From NCBI GenBank assembly GCA_023055505.1, contig JALIRH010000013.1, forward strand, positions 5,146,001-5,210,000: DNA of 64,000 nucleotides. Direction: 5' to 3'. Under the pieces are notes generated by a model. That model was not told the origin of the DNA, made no database searches, and worked only from the letters and a program-made list of their open reading frames with translations. Position numbers and translations under genes: made by a program. Positions 1 through 7,615 of this stretch are shown here, in pieces. The DNA is from Callipepla californica brunnescens (Eukaryota > Chordata > Aves > Galliformes > Odontophoridae). Numbering within the stretch: the stretch's first letter is position 1; each line of letters starts with the position of its first letter.

Positions 1-192
1 AAGCAAGCTGCACCACCGCCGTGGTGGAGGAGGTGGATCGATGTCCATGGGCTCCTCCTCGGGGAGGGGCTCGTCCACCTCCATCGGCTCGACGTCGCTC
101 CCCAGGGGGTCAACCTCCATGGGCTCGGGCTCCGGTTCCGACTCGCTGCCGCTCTCCAGCCGGCGACGCTTCCTCGGTGGGGAGCCAACCAT
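1..192 (-). CDS. PMEVD-repeat small protein, copy 1 (partial, runs off left edge)
   Basis: I do not recognise this gene. The ATG is at 192-190 and the frame stays open for 64 codons to base 1, where the window ends. It starts MVGSPPRKRRRLES, a basic, nuclear-localisation-like segment. A Ser/Glu/Pro stretch follows, then PMEVD, PMEVD and PMDID repeats and a PPPPPRR run. After PPPPPRR it reads WCSLL, whereas copy 2 reads GSRYKIM, so the C-termini differ. Against copy 2 the shared coding part differs only at residue 3 (Gly versus Arg). The start was chosen because it lies about 146 nt downstream of a TATA box and is the first ATG shared by both copies. Function is unknown. A real gene is likely but unproven; low-complexity GC-rich DNA can also keep such a frame open. 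Confidence 0.5.
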   Translation of the reverse strand, partial: MVGSPPRKRRRLESGSESEPEPEPMEVDPLGSDVEPMEVDEPLPEEEPMDIDPPPPPRRWCSLL

Positions 193-681
193 CGCTCCCC
201 ACCTCAGCTCTTGCCCCACGGGCAGAGGGAGTCCGGGGAAAGGGGAGGGAAGCAGAAAGTCGCTCCTTGGGACAGAGGACTGGCAGCCAAGGTGCTCGCA
301 GGTCGAAGTCCGACTGAGGTTCTGAGCTCGGGACCCGTATTTATAGGGGTCCGGGGGCAGGTGGCTCGTGATGGAACCCAACCGTGCCCAGCGGCCAGCA
401 AACGGCCACCGGAGCGGGGTTAGGTTGCCCGGGTGCTGCCAGTGCAAACACACGGTCCGCCGTTTCCAGCCGCTCTCTGGAACCGTTTTCATCCATGGCT
501 CCAATAAAGGTGCAACATTTCCACTAAATAACAGTGTGCTGACGTGATGCTCAACTGGGAGGAGCGCTGACTCCCTGGGATGGGGCAGCCCTGGCTCCAT
601 GCACCCGGCGGGGGGACGAGGGGCTGGAGAGCAGCGCTGCACAAAGGGATCTGGGGCTCCTGCTTGGCAGCACGGTGAAGC
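16..681. repeat. Duplicated module, copy 1
   Basis: Bases 16-540 match 6522-7046 at a constant offset of 6506, with only three substitutions up to about 500 (near 186, 241 and 254). Similarity then continues through a CR1-like segment to about 681, with an extra stretch of about 52 bp in copy 1 (near 563-614). The left boundary is abrupt and lies inside the coding frame, at the end of the PPPPPRR codons. The identity implies a recent duplication, gene conversion or an assembly duplication. Confidence 0.85.
338..346 (-). promoter_or_regulatory. TATA box of copy 1
   Basis: The minus strand reads CTATAAATA, flanked by GC-rich sequence. It lies about 146 nt upstream of the copy 1 ATG. The same element at the same spacing occurs in copy 2, so the duplicated unit carries its own core promoter. 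A CRE-like TGACGT sits near 540 on the plus strand in the conserved upstream flank. Confidence 0.6.
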
Positions 682-690
682 TGAGCGGGC
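614..690 (+). mobile_element. Degraded CR1 LINE fragment
   Basis: The segment resembles the part of CR1 ORF2 that encodes the KDLGVLVD region (an intact version is in the CR1 at 11127-12702). It is too short and frameshifted to code. The corresponding piece lies at about 7064-7140 next to copy 2. Confidence 0.5.
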
Positions 691-1890
691 TCTCAGACCC
701 AGCACCTCTGCGGGGTGCTGGACAGCTCCACGCTGTCCCCTCAGCCCCGAGCATGACTTGAGTAAGGCACACCACCACCACATCCAATGCCAGCGCCGAA
801 ACGCAGGGAACTCGTGGGCCGTGAGGACAACGGAAACCCTCAGTTCTGAGCACGCGACAAGGAACAGCCACACACACACACACCTTGCGTGTGCCAAGGT
901 TTATTTTTAAAACATTGCTAGCGATTGGACATGAGCAGCAATCTGAGAGAAAACAAAACAATCAACAACTTGTGAAGTCCCGCAGTCAAAATACCGACAG
1001 AGCCCACAGCCAACCCTGGGCTTTGGCTTATTTTTTGAAGAAGAAGAAAAGAAGGTGGGAGAACGTCAACCCGCCATACTTTCTCTAAAGTTTCCCCTCC
1101 AGGTCGTGGAGCGATTACAGCAGGTCAGATTTGCACAGTCCCACTGTCAATTGTACAGAAATTAAAGAGGCCACTCTTTCTCGAGGCCACTTAAGGGATG
1201 AAAGCAGAAGAGCAATGTTTTGGGGAAAGCCAGCTTTCCCATTTCTCATTGGCAGAATCACCACTGACAGGAGAGGTTTCCATTGTAGTCTGCCACTGCT
1301 GGAGGACAGCGTTGCTCCCTGTTCTGTTCGCTCACTTCTAGCCCTTTTTTCCCCCTTTCTGCAATAGCTATCGCTCTTCATTGCCCCACAAAACATACAA
1401 GACAGGACTTCTTTGGAGGAAATCATTCCTAGCCCTCTCCATGCAGGGACATCAATTCCAGGATTGCTGTGGGATGGGCAGGGGAACAAAAAACTAAAGG
1501 AACTTTACATTACCTCTTTTGTTACATAGTCTTTACTGGCAGGTAACAGGAAAGTAACCTCTCCAGAGCAAACTTTCACTAAGCTTTGACCAAACTTTCA
1601 GATTACTTGCTCTGTTCTCCATCAGGCTTCAAAAGCACTTGGACGCAAACTGAACCTGTCCCCTAAAGCCTGATTACTGAGCTGTGACCGCACAGCAGTT
1701 CTTCCTCTATTCCTCCTCTATTCCTCCTAGAGCTCAGCTCCCCAAGCACTGCTTGACGCCCCTGGCGTGGTTTCTGTGGGCAGCAATGGAAAGCAGCGAC
1801 CGACACCTTCAGCAGTACAGGTACCCAAGCTGTGTGCCCGGCAGCTGGGAGCTGCAGCGGGGAGCCTGCAGGACAACCCCACCTGAGCTG
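691..1890. other. Non-coding spacer left of the provirus
   Basis: No convincing gene is seen. A short (AC)n run lies near 870-883 and a purine-rich GAAGAAGAAG run near 1037-1056. Short open frames on both strands here have no recognisable family features. Confidence 0.5.
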
Positions 1891-2351
1891 TGTTAGTGGT
1901 GTGAAGAACGATACGCACCCATCGTTGACAATAGTAAGGAATTTATTCAGTAAGCAATAAACGAGCGAAGCAGCGCTGGGCGGCCGGGAGTTTCTTCCTG
2001 GGCTGCGCCGGCTGGTATTCGGGAGTCATCCTCTGTCTCCTTGCAGAGAAAAGATGAATACTGCGGTCCTCTTCAGCTCTAATCACGCATGCTTCAAGGA
2101 AGATGTCCACTTATTTTTCTTTCTCAGTTCCTTAGAAGGTCACTACTATCTGTGGTTCATTGTACAGGTGTTAGAACAAAACGCTGTGGCTCCAATTTAC
2201 AACAACATTTAGATATCTGTTTTTAAGACTTCTACAGACTATGTAGTTCTAAGAGAAGGGAAAGAAAAGCACATGGAAAAGCAGTGACACATCTGTCTTG
2301 AGACGGTTTGATTAACAAGTATAGAGTGTACAGAACTCAGTTTCTATCGCA
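1891..2351 (-). repeat. 3' LTR of the endogenous retrovirus
   Basis: On the minus strand it begins TGCGATAG directly after the polypurine tract. The end is set at CTAACA (plus-strand 1891); an alternative CA end lies near 1926. An AATAAA on the minus strand lies at about 1939-1946, roughly 50 nt before the chosen end, as expected for an R/U5 junction. No partner LTR was found to the right, so the ends cannot be confirmed by comparison. Confidence 0.55.
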
Positions 2352-2366
2352 ATCCCCCCTTTTCTG
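2352..2366 (-). other. Polypurine tract
   Basis: The minus strand reads AGAAAAGGGGGGAT immediately before the LTR start. This is the plus-strand primer position in retroviruses and fixes both element orientation and LTR boundary. Confidence 0.6.
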
Positions 2367-3111
2367 TTTTATCATCTTGTTCATCAAACCGTATCACTGC
2401 ATTTTGAGCTTTCCCTTCTAAATGTTTCAGGCAGTGTTTCATTGCTGCAGTTATCTTATTCAGTCTATAGAGACTAGAAGCCAGCATGAAGATTAGTAGG
2501 ACTTAGTGAAGTAAACCATGTATCTATTTTCCAATTGGTGGGGGTTGCTGTCCATTCTCACCATTGCTGTCGTTGACAATAATATGGTTACTGTTGTTGG
2601 TGTACTCATTTTCCAAACTGAATGCCTTCAAGTTATTTCCTCCAGTTATTTCTTAAACCCCCTCCCCTTTTCTCTCTCTCTCTTTTTTCCAATGCCAATC
2701 TAAATTAATACAGTGAGCACTTTTAGTATTGCTTCGTGAGTAGATTAGGAGACAAAGGTCAAGGTGATTTCACCTCGGAGGTTATTCTCACAGCCCCGCC
2801 GTTGTACGCCTCTGCCTCCCTCGCCTGCTCTTTTGCTTAGAGCAGCGGGCTGCATCATCTTCTCGGCAGCGGTCGTATTCTTCAGGGGAACCTCCTCTAT
2901 CCTTGCCTTATAGGTCTCCCTAGTCCCTGTCTGTAATTCCTTTCTGGATTTTTGAAAGCATCCTTTTGATTGCTCGCAGAACTATCTCCCAGTTATCTTA
3001 AAAGGCATTCATAGGAAGAGTGAGTTCCCCAGTGTTCATAATACACAATGCACAATACATATACAGTATTCATATAAAGCACATAATGGAATAACTGAGT
3101 TATCTTGTCTG
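2367..3111 (-). pseudogene. Env-region remnant (no intact env)
   Basis: This stretch lies between the integrase end and the polypurine tract, where env would be. Just upstream of the polypurine tract (about 2360-2480) the minus strand is open for some 50 codons with a short hydrophobic start and a charged tail, which could be the end of a transmembrane subunit. Nothing else env-like is recognisable, so most of env is deleted or decayed. Confidence 0.3.
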
Positions 3112-3402
3112 TTAAAGGAAAAACAACAGTTTTACGTTTTTTCTTAGAGTCATTTTTAGATCGTCTGAAGTCCTGGACACCTCCCACTGGGGTCCTGTAT
3201 CACGGACTGCTCCTTTCCCTCGGCTTGCATAGGTCCATCCACGCTCAGCTGTCCAGATCGCTGCTTCTGTTGTTAATAAAACAAGAAAAGCTTCCTCCCA
3301 TCGAGGAGTTAGAGACGACACTTTCCATGTTTTAGATAAACCTTTGTCTCCCACACTGACTTTGTGTATTGCCATACCTAGTGGGGGGAGGTGTTGTACC
3401 AC
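3112..3402 (-). pseudogene. Retroviral integrase C-terminal domain remnant
   Basis: The frame contains VSVGDKG, TWKVSSLTPRWEE and FLVLLTTEAA, matching the C-terminal DNA-binding domain of gammaretroviral integrases. The zinc-binding and DDE catalytic domains that should precede it are missing, because the RNase H-region remnant ends only about 30 bp away. This marks an internal deletion. Confidence 0.75.
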
Positions 3403-3432
3403 CAGTCCTTTCTTTCTTCATTCATTCCTTCT

Positions 3433-4187
3433 CTACGTCCTCCCGTAATTTAGCCTTATACTACAATCATGGGTTAAATCTTCATCCGGTTCCCCGTATA
3501 AAAACTGAACAGGATTTTGCAAACTTGCAGTTTCTATTTCTATTCGTATTTGTTCATATTTCAATAGTCGAGCATCTGTAATCCACTTATCTGCTTCTTG
3601 TTGTAGTACTCTCCTTATGTTCTGTGGAGTATACACCTTTAATTCACCCCCGAAAGTCATCCTCCCTGCTTCTTCTACTAACACAGCTACAGAGACTATT
3701 GCTTGTAAACAGGCAGGCCGTGAATCCTAAGAACAGCTTCTCTACGGTAAAGACAACTGTAAATCATCCAGATACAAAGGTGCTACTCCCTGTTAATTTA
3801 CCTGTTGGGCCAGATGTGTCGGATGGGCTCCGATCAAACTAATAAGCTTGTCGATAAGAAAGCAGGACCGACATCCTGTTGTCCCAACACATGTCTCTCT
3901 TCAGGAATAACGAGGAGCTCTCCCCCTTCAAGGTTTGAAAATTGACCCTTAGGTTAGATCCCCTCTGTAACCGGAGCTTGGAATGGGATGAGTGTTTAGA
4001 AAAGTATCCTACTGATTTCTTTTCCCTGGCCCATTCCTGGGTCAGTACTCCAAAAGCAGTCCCTTTGTCTGTATTGACAAAAAAGGTTAAATGGTCTTTT
4101 TGTATCAGGTAAGCTTAACACTCGGGCATTAACAAGATCTACCTTTAAATCTTCTAATCTTTGCTTGTCCTTCTGACTCAACTCCAC
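3433..4187 (-). pseudogene. Retroviral connection/RNase H remnant
   Basis: Two fragments are recognisable. At 3996-4187 the sequence includes SLPDTKRPFNLF, the start of the connection/RNase H region. At 3433-3684 it includes WITDARLLKYE. The frame is broken between them by frameshifts and stops. Confidence 0.75.
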
Positions 4188-4324
4188 TTTACTAATCCAT
4201 CTGGTACTAGTTTCTGGTATAAAAACTTTACCTTCCTACTATAATTCTCAATATATTCTTTACAGTATCCTGGCAGCCCTAAGATCTGCCTCACCTGCCT
4301 CTTACTCCTCGGGGCTTTGAAAGA

Positions 4325-5165
4325 TCAAATCCCATTTACCCGTTCTGGATCTAATTTCTTATTTCCCTTTCTTAACCAACGTCCCAAATATTTCACTTCC
4401 TCTTCTGTAAATTGTAATTTTACCTTTGAAACTTTCAACCCCTTTGAACCTAAGAACTTTAATAATGTAATGCTCCCCTGTCTAACTGTTTCCTTGTCTG
4501 TCCCAGCTATCAGTAAATCATCTACATATCGCACTGAGGTTACCTGAGGGTTTGATTCATCAGTTTTTAGCACTCGCTCAAGGGCTTGTCCAAACAAGTT
4601 AGGGGATTCTGTGAATCCCTGTGGGAGCATATCCATCTGAGTTGTTGCTTTCTCGGGGTGTTCGGATCTTCCCATTTGAAGGCAAAGTAGTCTCTGCATC
4701 CTGCTTTCAGGGGGCAGGTCCAAAAAGCATCCTTTCAATCAATTACACTGTACCACTCAGATTCTGGGTTCAATTGACTGAGCAGGGCATAGGGGATTGC
4801 CACTACTGGGAAGCGGGTAATTGTTCTCTCATTAATTTCCCTTAAGTTGTGGAACAATCTGTATGTGTCATCAGGTGTGTTGTTGTTTTTCTTTGGTTGT
4901 TTTGTTTTTGTTTTTTTACAGGGAACATAGGAGTATTATAGGGAGACACGCAGGGCTCTAATCAGGGCTCTAATAGCCAATAGCCCTTTAGATATTAATT
5001 TTTCAATTTCAGGTGGTAGCCCTAATTTACCTTCCTGTGAAACAGGATATTATTTTACCCTAATTGGGATCCCTGGATCCTTTATAGTTACTTCAAAGGG
5101 TTCTATGTCTGACTTCCCTACTGATTCTGGAGCATACCAAACTTCTGGGTTAACTGTAGCCTCAT
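4325..5165 (-). pseudogene. Retroviral reverse transcriptase remnant
   Basis: The catalytic YVDD is at 4517-4528 on the minus strand, within SVRYVDDLL. LPQGFTESP lies upstream and a KYLGRWL thumb-like motif downstream. The N-terminal part (NPEVWYAPES, near 5150) is in the 5050-5301 frame and ends in a premature TAA near 5050. A T/G-rich tract near 4880-4920 interrupts the body of the domain. Not functional. Confidence 0.85.
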
Positions 5166-5199
5166 CTTCTATTGATAGAGTACATTGCTGAACAGTTAA

Positions 5200-5500
5200 T
5201 TCTCTCTCTTTTACTTCCAAATGTATTCCTAACTCCACAATTAAACCTCTCCCTGGCAAATTGTATGCTGCTTCAGATACCAATAAAAAACCCAATTCCA
5301 CAGGTGCTAGGCGATCCTATTTCTACCTGCTTTATAACAGGGTACCACGGAAGGTTCCCTTTGCTCCAATTGCCAGTAGCTTTTCCGAGGATAAAGAACA
5401 CCCTCGAGGTAAATATTGAAGAGTCGACCTTTCTGCCCCAGAGTCGACCAACAATTCCATTTCCTGACGCTGAGATCCCGGTTTCAATTTTCTCAGGGGC
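5200..5500 (-). pseudogene. Retroviral protease remnant
   Basis: On the minus strand one frame reads LVDSGAERSTL around 5420-5455, the aspartic-protease active-site signature. A C-terminal piece (LLVSEAAYNLPGRGLIVELG) follows near 5230-5300 in another frame, so the gene is frameshifted. Confidence 0.75.
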
Positions 5501-5730
5501 TCTTTTCTTTCCCGGTCCCCAGCACATAAAGCCCCCGACCCCCTCAGTCCTCCCGAAGCATTTCCTCGCCCTGGATTCTCTTTCTACAGTCTATCTCCAT
5601 GCATTCCTTTCTCTCCACGCGTCCCTTTCTCTGACAGCAGAAGCCTTCCACTGTCCCTCGTATCTCAGGTCTCGCCTGGTTATGCTAAAGCACGCTGCCT
5701 GCCTGAGGAACATTGCCTCTTGTCCTCGCC
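5501..5730 (-). pseudogene. Gag 3' end / gag-pro junction remnant
   Basis: Upstream of the protease on the minus strand are frames with charged, nucleocapsid-like linker sequence (ENPGRGNASGG near 5540-5570). A clear CCHC zinc knuckle cannot be read. Homology stops near 5730 where a CpG-rich block begins, so most of gag is gone. Confidence 0.4.
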
Positions 5731-5769
5731 GGACCCATCCCCACCCGCCCTTCATTACCGCCGATCTCA

Positions 5770-6521
5770 GAACGCCTCTTCCGCGTCTCCTCCTCCCACC
5801 GTACGTATCCTCCGCGCACGCGGACCGAGAGCGCCCCCCGATGGCGGAACGGCGCCGCCCACGTGCGCGGGGGGCGCTGCGGCGGCGCCGAGCTTCGCAA
5901 CGCGGCTTCCGTAGCGCGCGTCGCCATGGAGCTGCGTGCGTGCGACGGCACCGCGCTGCCACCGCCACTGCGGGACCGCCCCGCACCGAACGGCGGGCTG
6001 TCTCCGCGGCCCTCTGCTCTCCCTCCCTCCGTCCCTCCGTCCCTCGGCCTTCCGAGGCCGTGCCCGCATCCCGCCCCGAGCGGCACAAAGGACGCGAGGC
6101 GCTCGCTGCCTTCACTGGCGTTCGCCGTTTTATCGCTCGCTCGCCGTTTGATTGCTGCAGCTCCTCTGACAGCGCCCGGAGGCCGCGGGGAGCGCGGGGC
6201 CCTTCGCCGTCCTCGCGCCGCTGCCGTTGGGAGCGGCTCGGAGGAGGACGCCCTCTTCCTCAGGGCTCTCTCTCGGCCGCCCGCCGCGCTCCTCCTGCTG
6301 GCCCGGACGCCGGGGCCGGTCCTCAGTCCTTCCCTTATCCTCAGAGCTAGGGAAAGGAGGGACGGGAAAAGGAGAGGAGAGGAGAGGGGGGCTGGGAGCA
6401 GCAGCAGGGGCTCTCGGGCGGATGGTGACACTCAACGCCCGCGTGGAAAGCGAGAGCCCCCGGAGCGCCGTTCCCGGAGCCGGCGACGTCGACGGGCAAC
6501 CATGATCTTGTAGCGGCTGCC
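5770..6521. promoter_or_regulatory. CpG-rich block (CpG island-like)
   Basis: This is a very GC- and CpG-rich segment between the truncated provirus and the copy 2 module; it includes the 3' part of the copy 2 ORF. Several overlapping open frames of 200-390 codons exist on both strands, but they look like GC-driven frames without domain features. It could be a promoter island or the 3' portion of the PMEVD gene. No TATA box or known exon is seen inside it. Confidence 0.5.
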
Positions 6522-6698
6522 CCGCCGTGGTGGAGGAGGTGGATCGATGTCCATGGGCTCCTCCTCGGGGAGGGGCTCGTCCACCTCCATCGGCTCGACG
6601 TCGCTCCCCAGGGGGTCAACCTCCATGGGCTCGGGCTCCGGTTCCGACTCGCTGCCGCTCTCCAGCCGGCGACGCTTCCTCGGTGGGGAGCGAACCAT
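6432..6698 (-). CDS. PMEVD-repeat small protein, copy 2 (88 aa)
   Basis: Function and family are not recognised. The ATG is at 6698-6696 and TGA at 6434-6432. The protein starts MVRSPPRKRRRLES (basic, nuclear-localisation-like), continues with alternating Glu/Pro and PMEVD, PMEVD, PMDID repeats and a PPPPPRR run, and ends in an Arg-rich tail (VARRRRRLRERRSG). The acidic middle flanked by basic ends could suit a nuclear or nucleic-acid-binding protein (inference). A TATA box lies 146 nt upstream of the ATG, giving an expected leader of roughly 115-120 nt. The shared N-terminal coding part is nearly identical to copy 1, but the C-terminus after PPPPPRR is unique. Splicing inside the ORF cannot be excluded. 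Confidence 0.55.
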   Translation of the reverse strand: MVRSPPRKRRRLESGSESEPEPEPMEVDPLGSDVEPMEVDEPLPEEEPMDIDPPPPPRRGSRYKIMVARRRRRLRERRSGGSRFPRGR

Positions 6699-7140
6699 CG
6701 CTCCCCACCTCAGCTCTTGCCCCACGGGCAGAGGGAGTCCGGGGAAACGGGAGGGAAGCAAAAAGTCGCTCCTTGGGACAGAGGACTGGCAGCCAAGGTG
6801 CTCGCAGGTCGAAGTCCGACTGAGGTTCTGAGCTCGGGACCCGTATTTATAGGGGTCCGGGGGCAGGTGGCTCGTGATGGAACCCAACCGTGCCCAGCGG
6901 CCAGCAAACGGCCACCGGAGCGGGGTTAGGTTGCCCGGGTGCTGCCAGTGCAAACACACGGTCCGCCGTTTCCAGCCGCTCTCTGGAACCGTTTTCATCC
7001 ATGGCTCCAATAAAGGTGCAAAATTTCTACTCAAAACAGTGTGCTGACGTGATGCTCGACTGGGAGGGGGACGAGGGGCTGGAGAGCAGCGCTGCACAAA
7101 GGGATCTGGGGCTCCTGCTTGGCAGTACAGTGAAGCTGAG
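6522..7140. repeat. Duplicated module, copy 2
   Basis: This is the partner of 16-681. It includes the N-terminal coding part, leader, TATA box and about 190 bp of upstream sequence, then a CR1-like piece at about 7064-7140 that is also shared. The copies separate at the left inside the ORF and at the right inside CR1-derived sequence. Confidence 0.85.
6844..6852 (-). promoter_or_regulatory. TATA box of copy 2
   Basis: The minus strand reads CTATAAATA, identical in sequence and position to the copy 1 element. With the usual 25-30 nt spacing, transcription would start near 6815 and run leftward through the ORF. Confidence 0.6.
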
Positions 7141-7615
7141 GAGTGCTGACTCCCTTATGGGTAGAGTATCTATACCCCCATCCTGTCTATATTCAAAAGG
7201 TGGTTATTATTTGCATGAAGACCCAATGCTTGATTCTGCCCCTGGACTGGGACAGCGTTAGCTCTGTACAGGTGGACAAAGGGGGAACAATGAACTGATG
7301 AGAAGCAGTACGGAAAGCTATCTGGGGACTCTGGTTAGCAGGAAGCTGAATCTGATCTAGCAATGTGCCCTGGCAGCCAAAAGAGCCAACCGTACCCTGG
7401 GGTGCACCATGCCCAGTGCTGCCCACCAGGCAAGGGAAGGGAAGGAATCATCCCACTCTGCTGTGCCTGGGTACCATCTTCACCTTGAGTACTGCACACA
7501 GATTTGTGTACTACAATATAAGGAGATGAATCCATTAGAGAACATTCAAAAGTGGAGATGGGCATGGAGGGGGAAGATGTGTGAGGGGCCTCAATCCCTT
7601 CTAACTCAGGATATT
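7064..7615 (+). mobile_element. Degraded CR1 LINE fragment(s)
   Basis: Two blocks (about 7064-7140 and 7300-7610) resemble the 3' half of CR1 ORF2, including a piece corresponding to the VRPHLEYC region and one like the region after KDLGVLVD. Frameshifts and a non-matching block of about 150 bp between them show it is old. Confidence 0.6.

Larger units (their letters stand above)
1891..5730 (-). mobile_element. Truncated endogenous retrovirus, gammaretrovirus-like
   Basis: Read on the minus strand, the order is gag end, protease, reverse transcriptase, RNase H/connection, integrase C-terminus, a region with no intact env, polypurine tract and LTR. Protease LVDSGA and reverse transcriptase YVDD motifs identify it, and the integrase C-terminal SLTPRWE-type motif fits class I elements. 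The upstream LTR, primer-binding site and most of gag are missing; the coding sequence stops at a GC-rich block near 5730. The integrase catalytic core is absent, and several frameshifts and stops break pol. This is a dead element. It lies between the two PMEVD modules in the same orientation. Confidence 0.85.

Noticed and set aside
2518..2703. Plus-strand hydrophobic frame that looks like a membrane segment
   Set aside because: It runs opposite to the retroviral orientation and is followed by a pyrimidine-rich run. No env signature was found.
5172..6513. Overlapping open frames of 250-392 codons on both strands
   Set aside because: They run across retroviral debris and a CpG-rich block, overlap in several frames and show no domain. 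GC-rich DNA lacks stop codons by chance.
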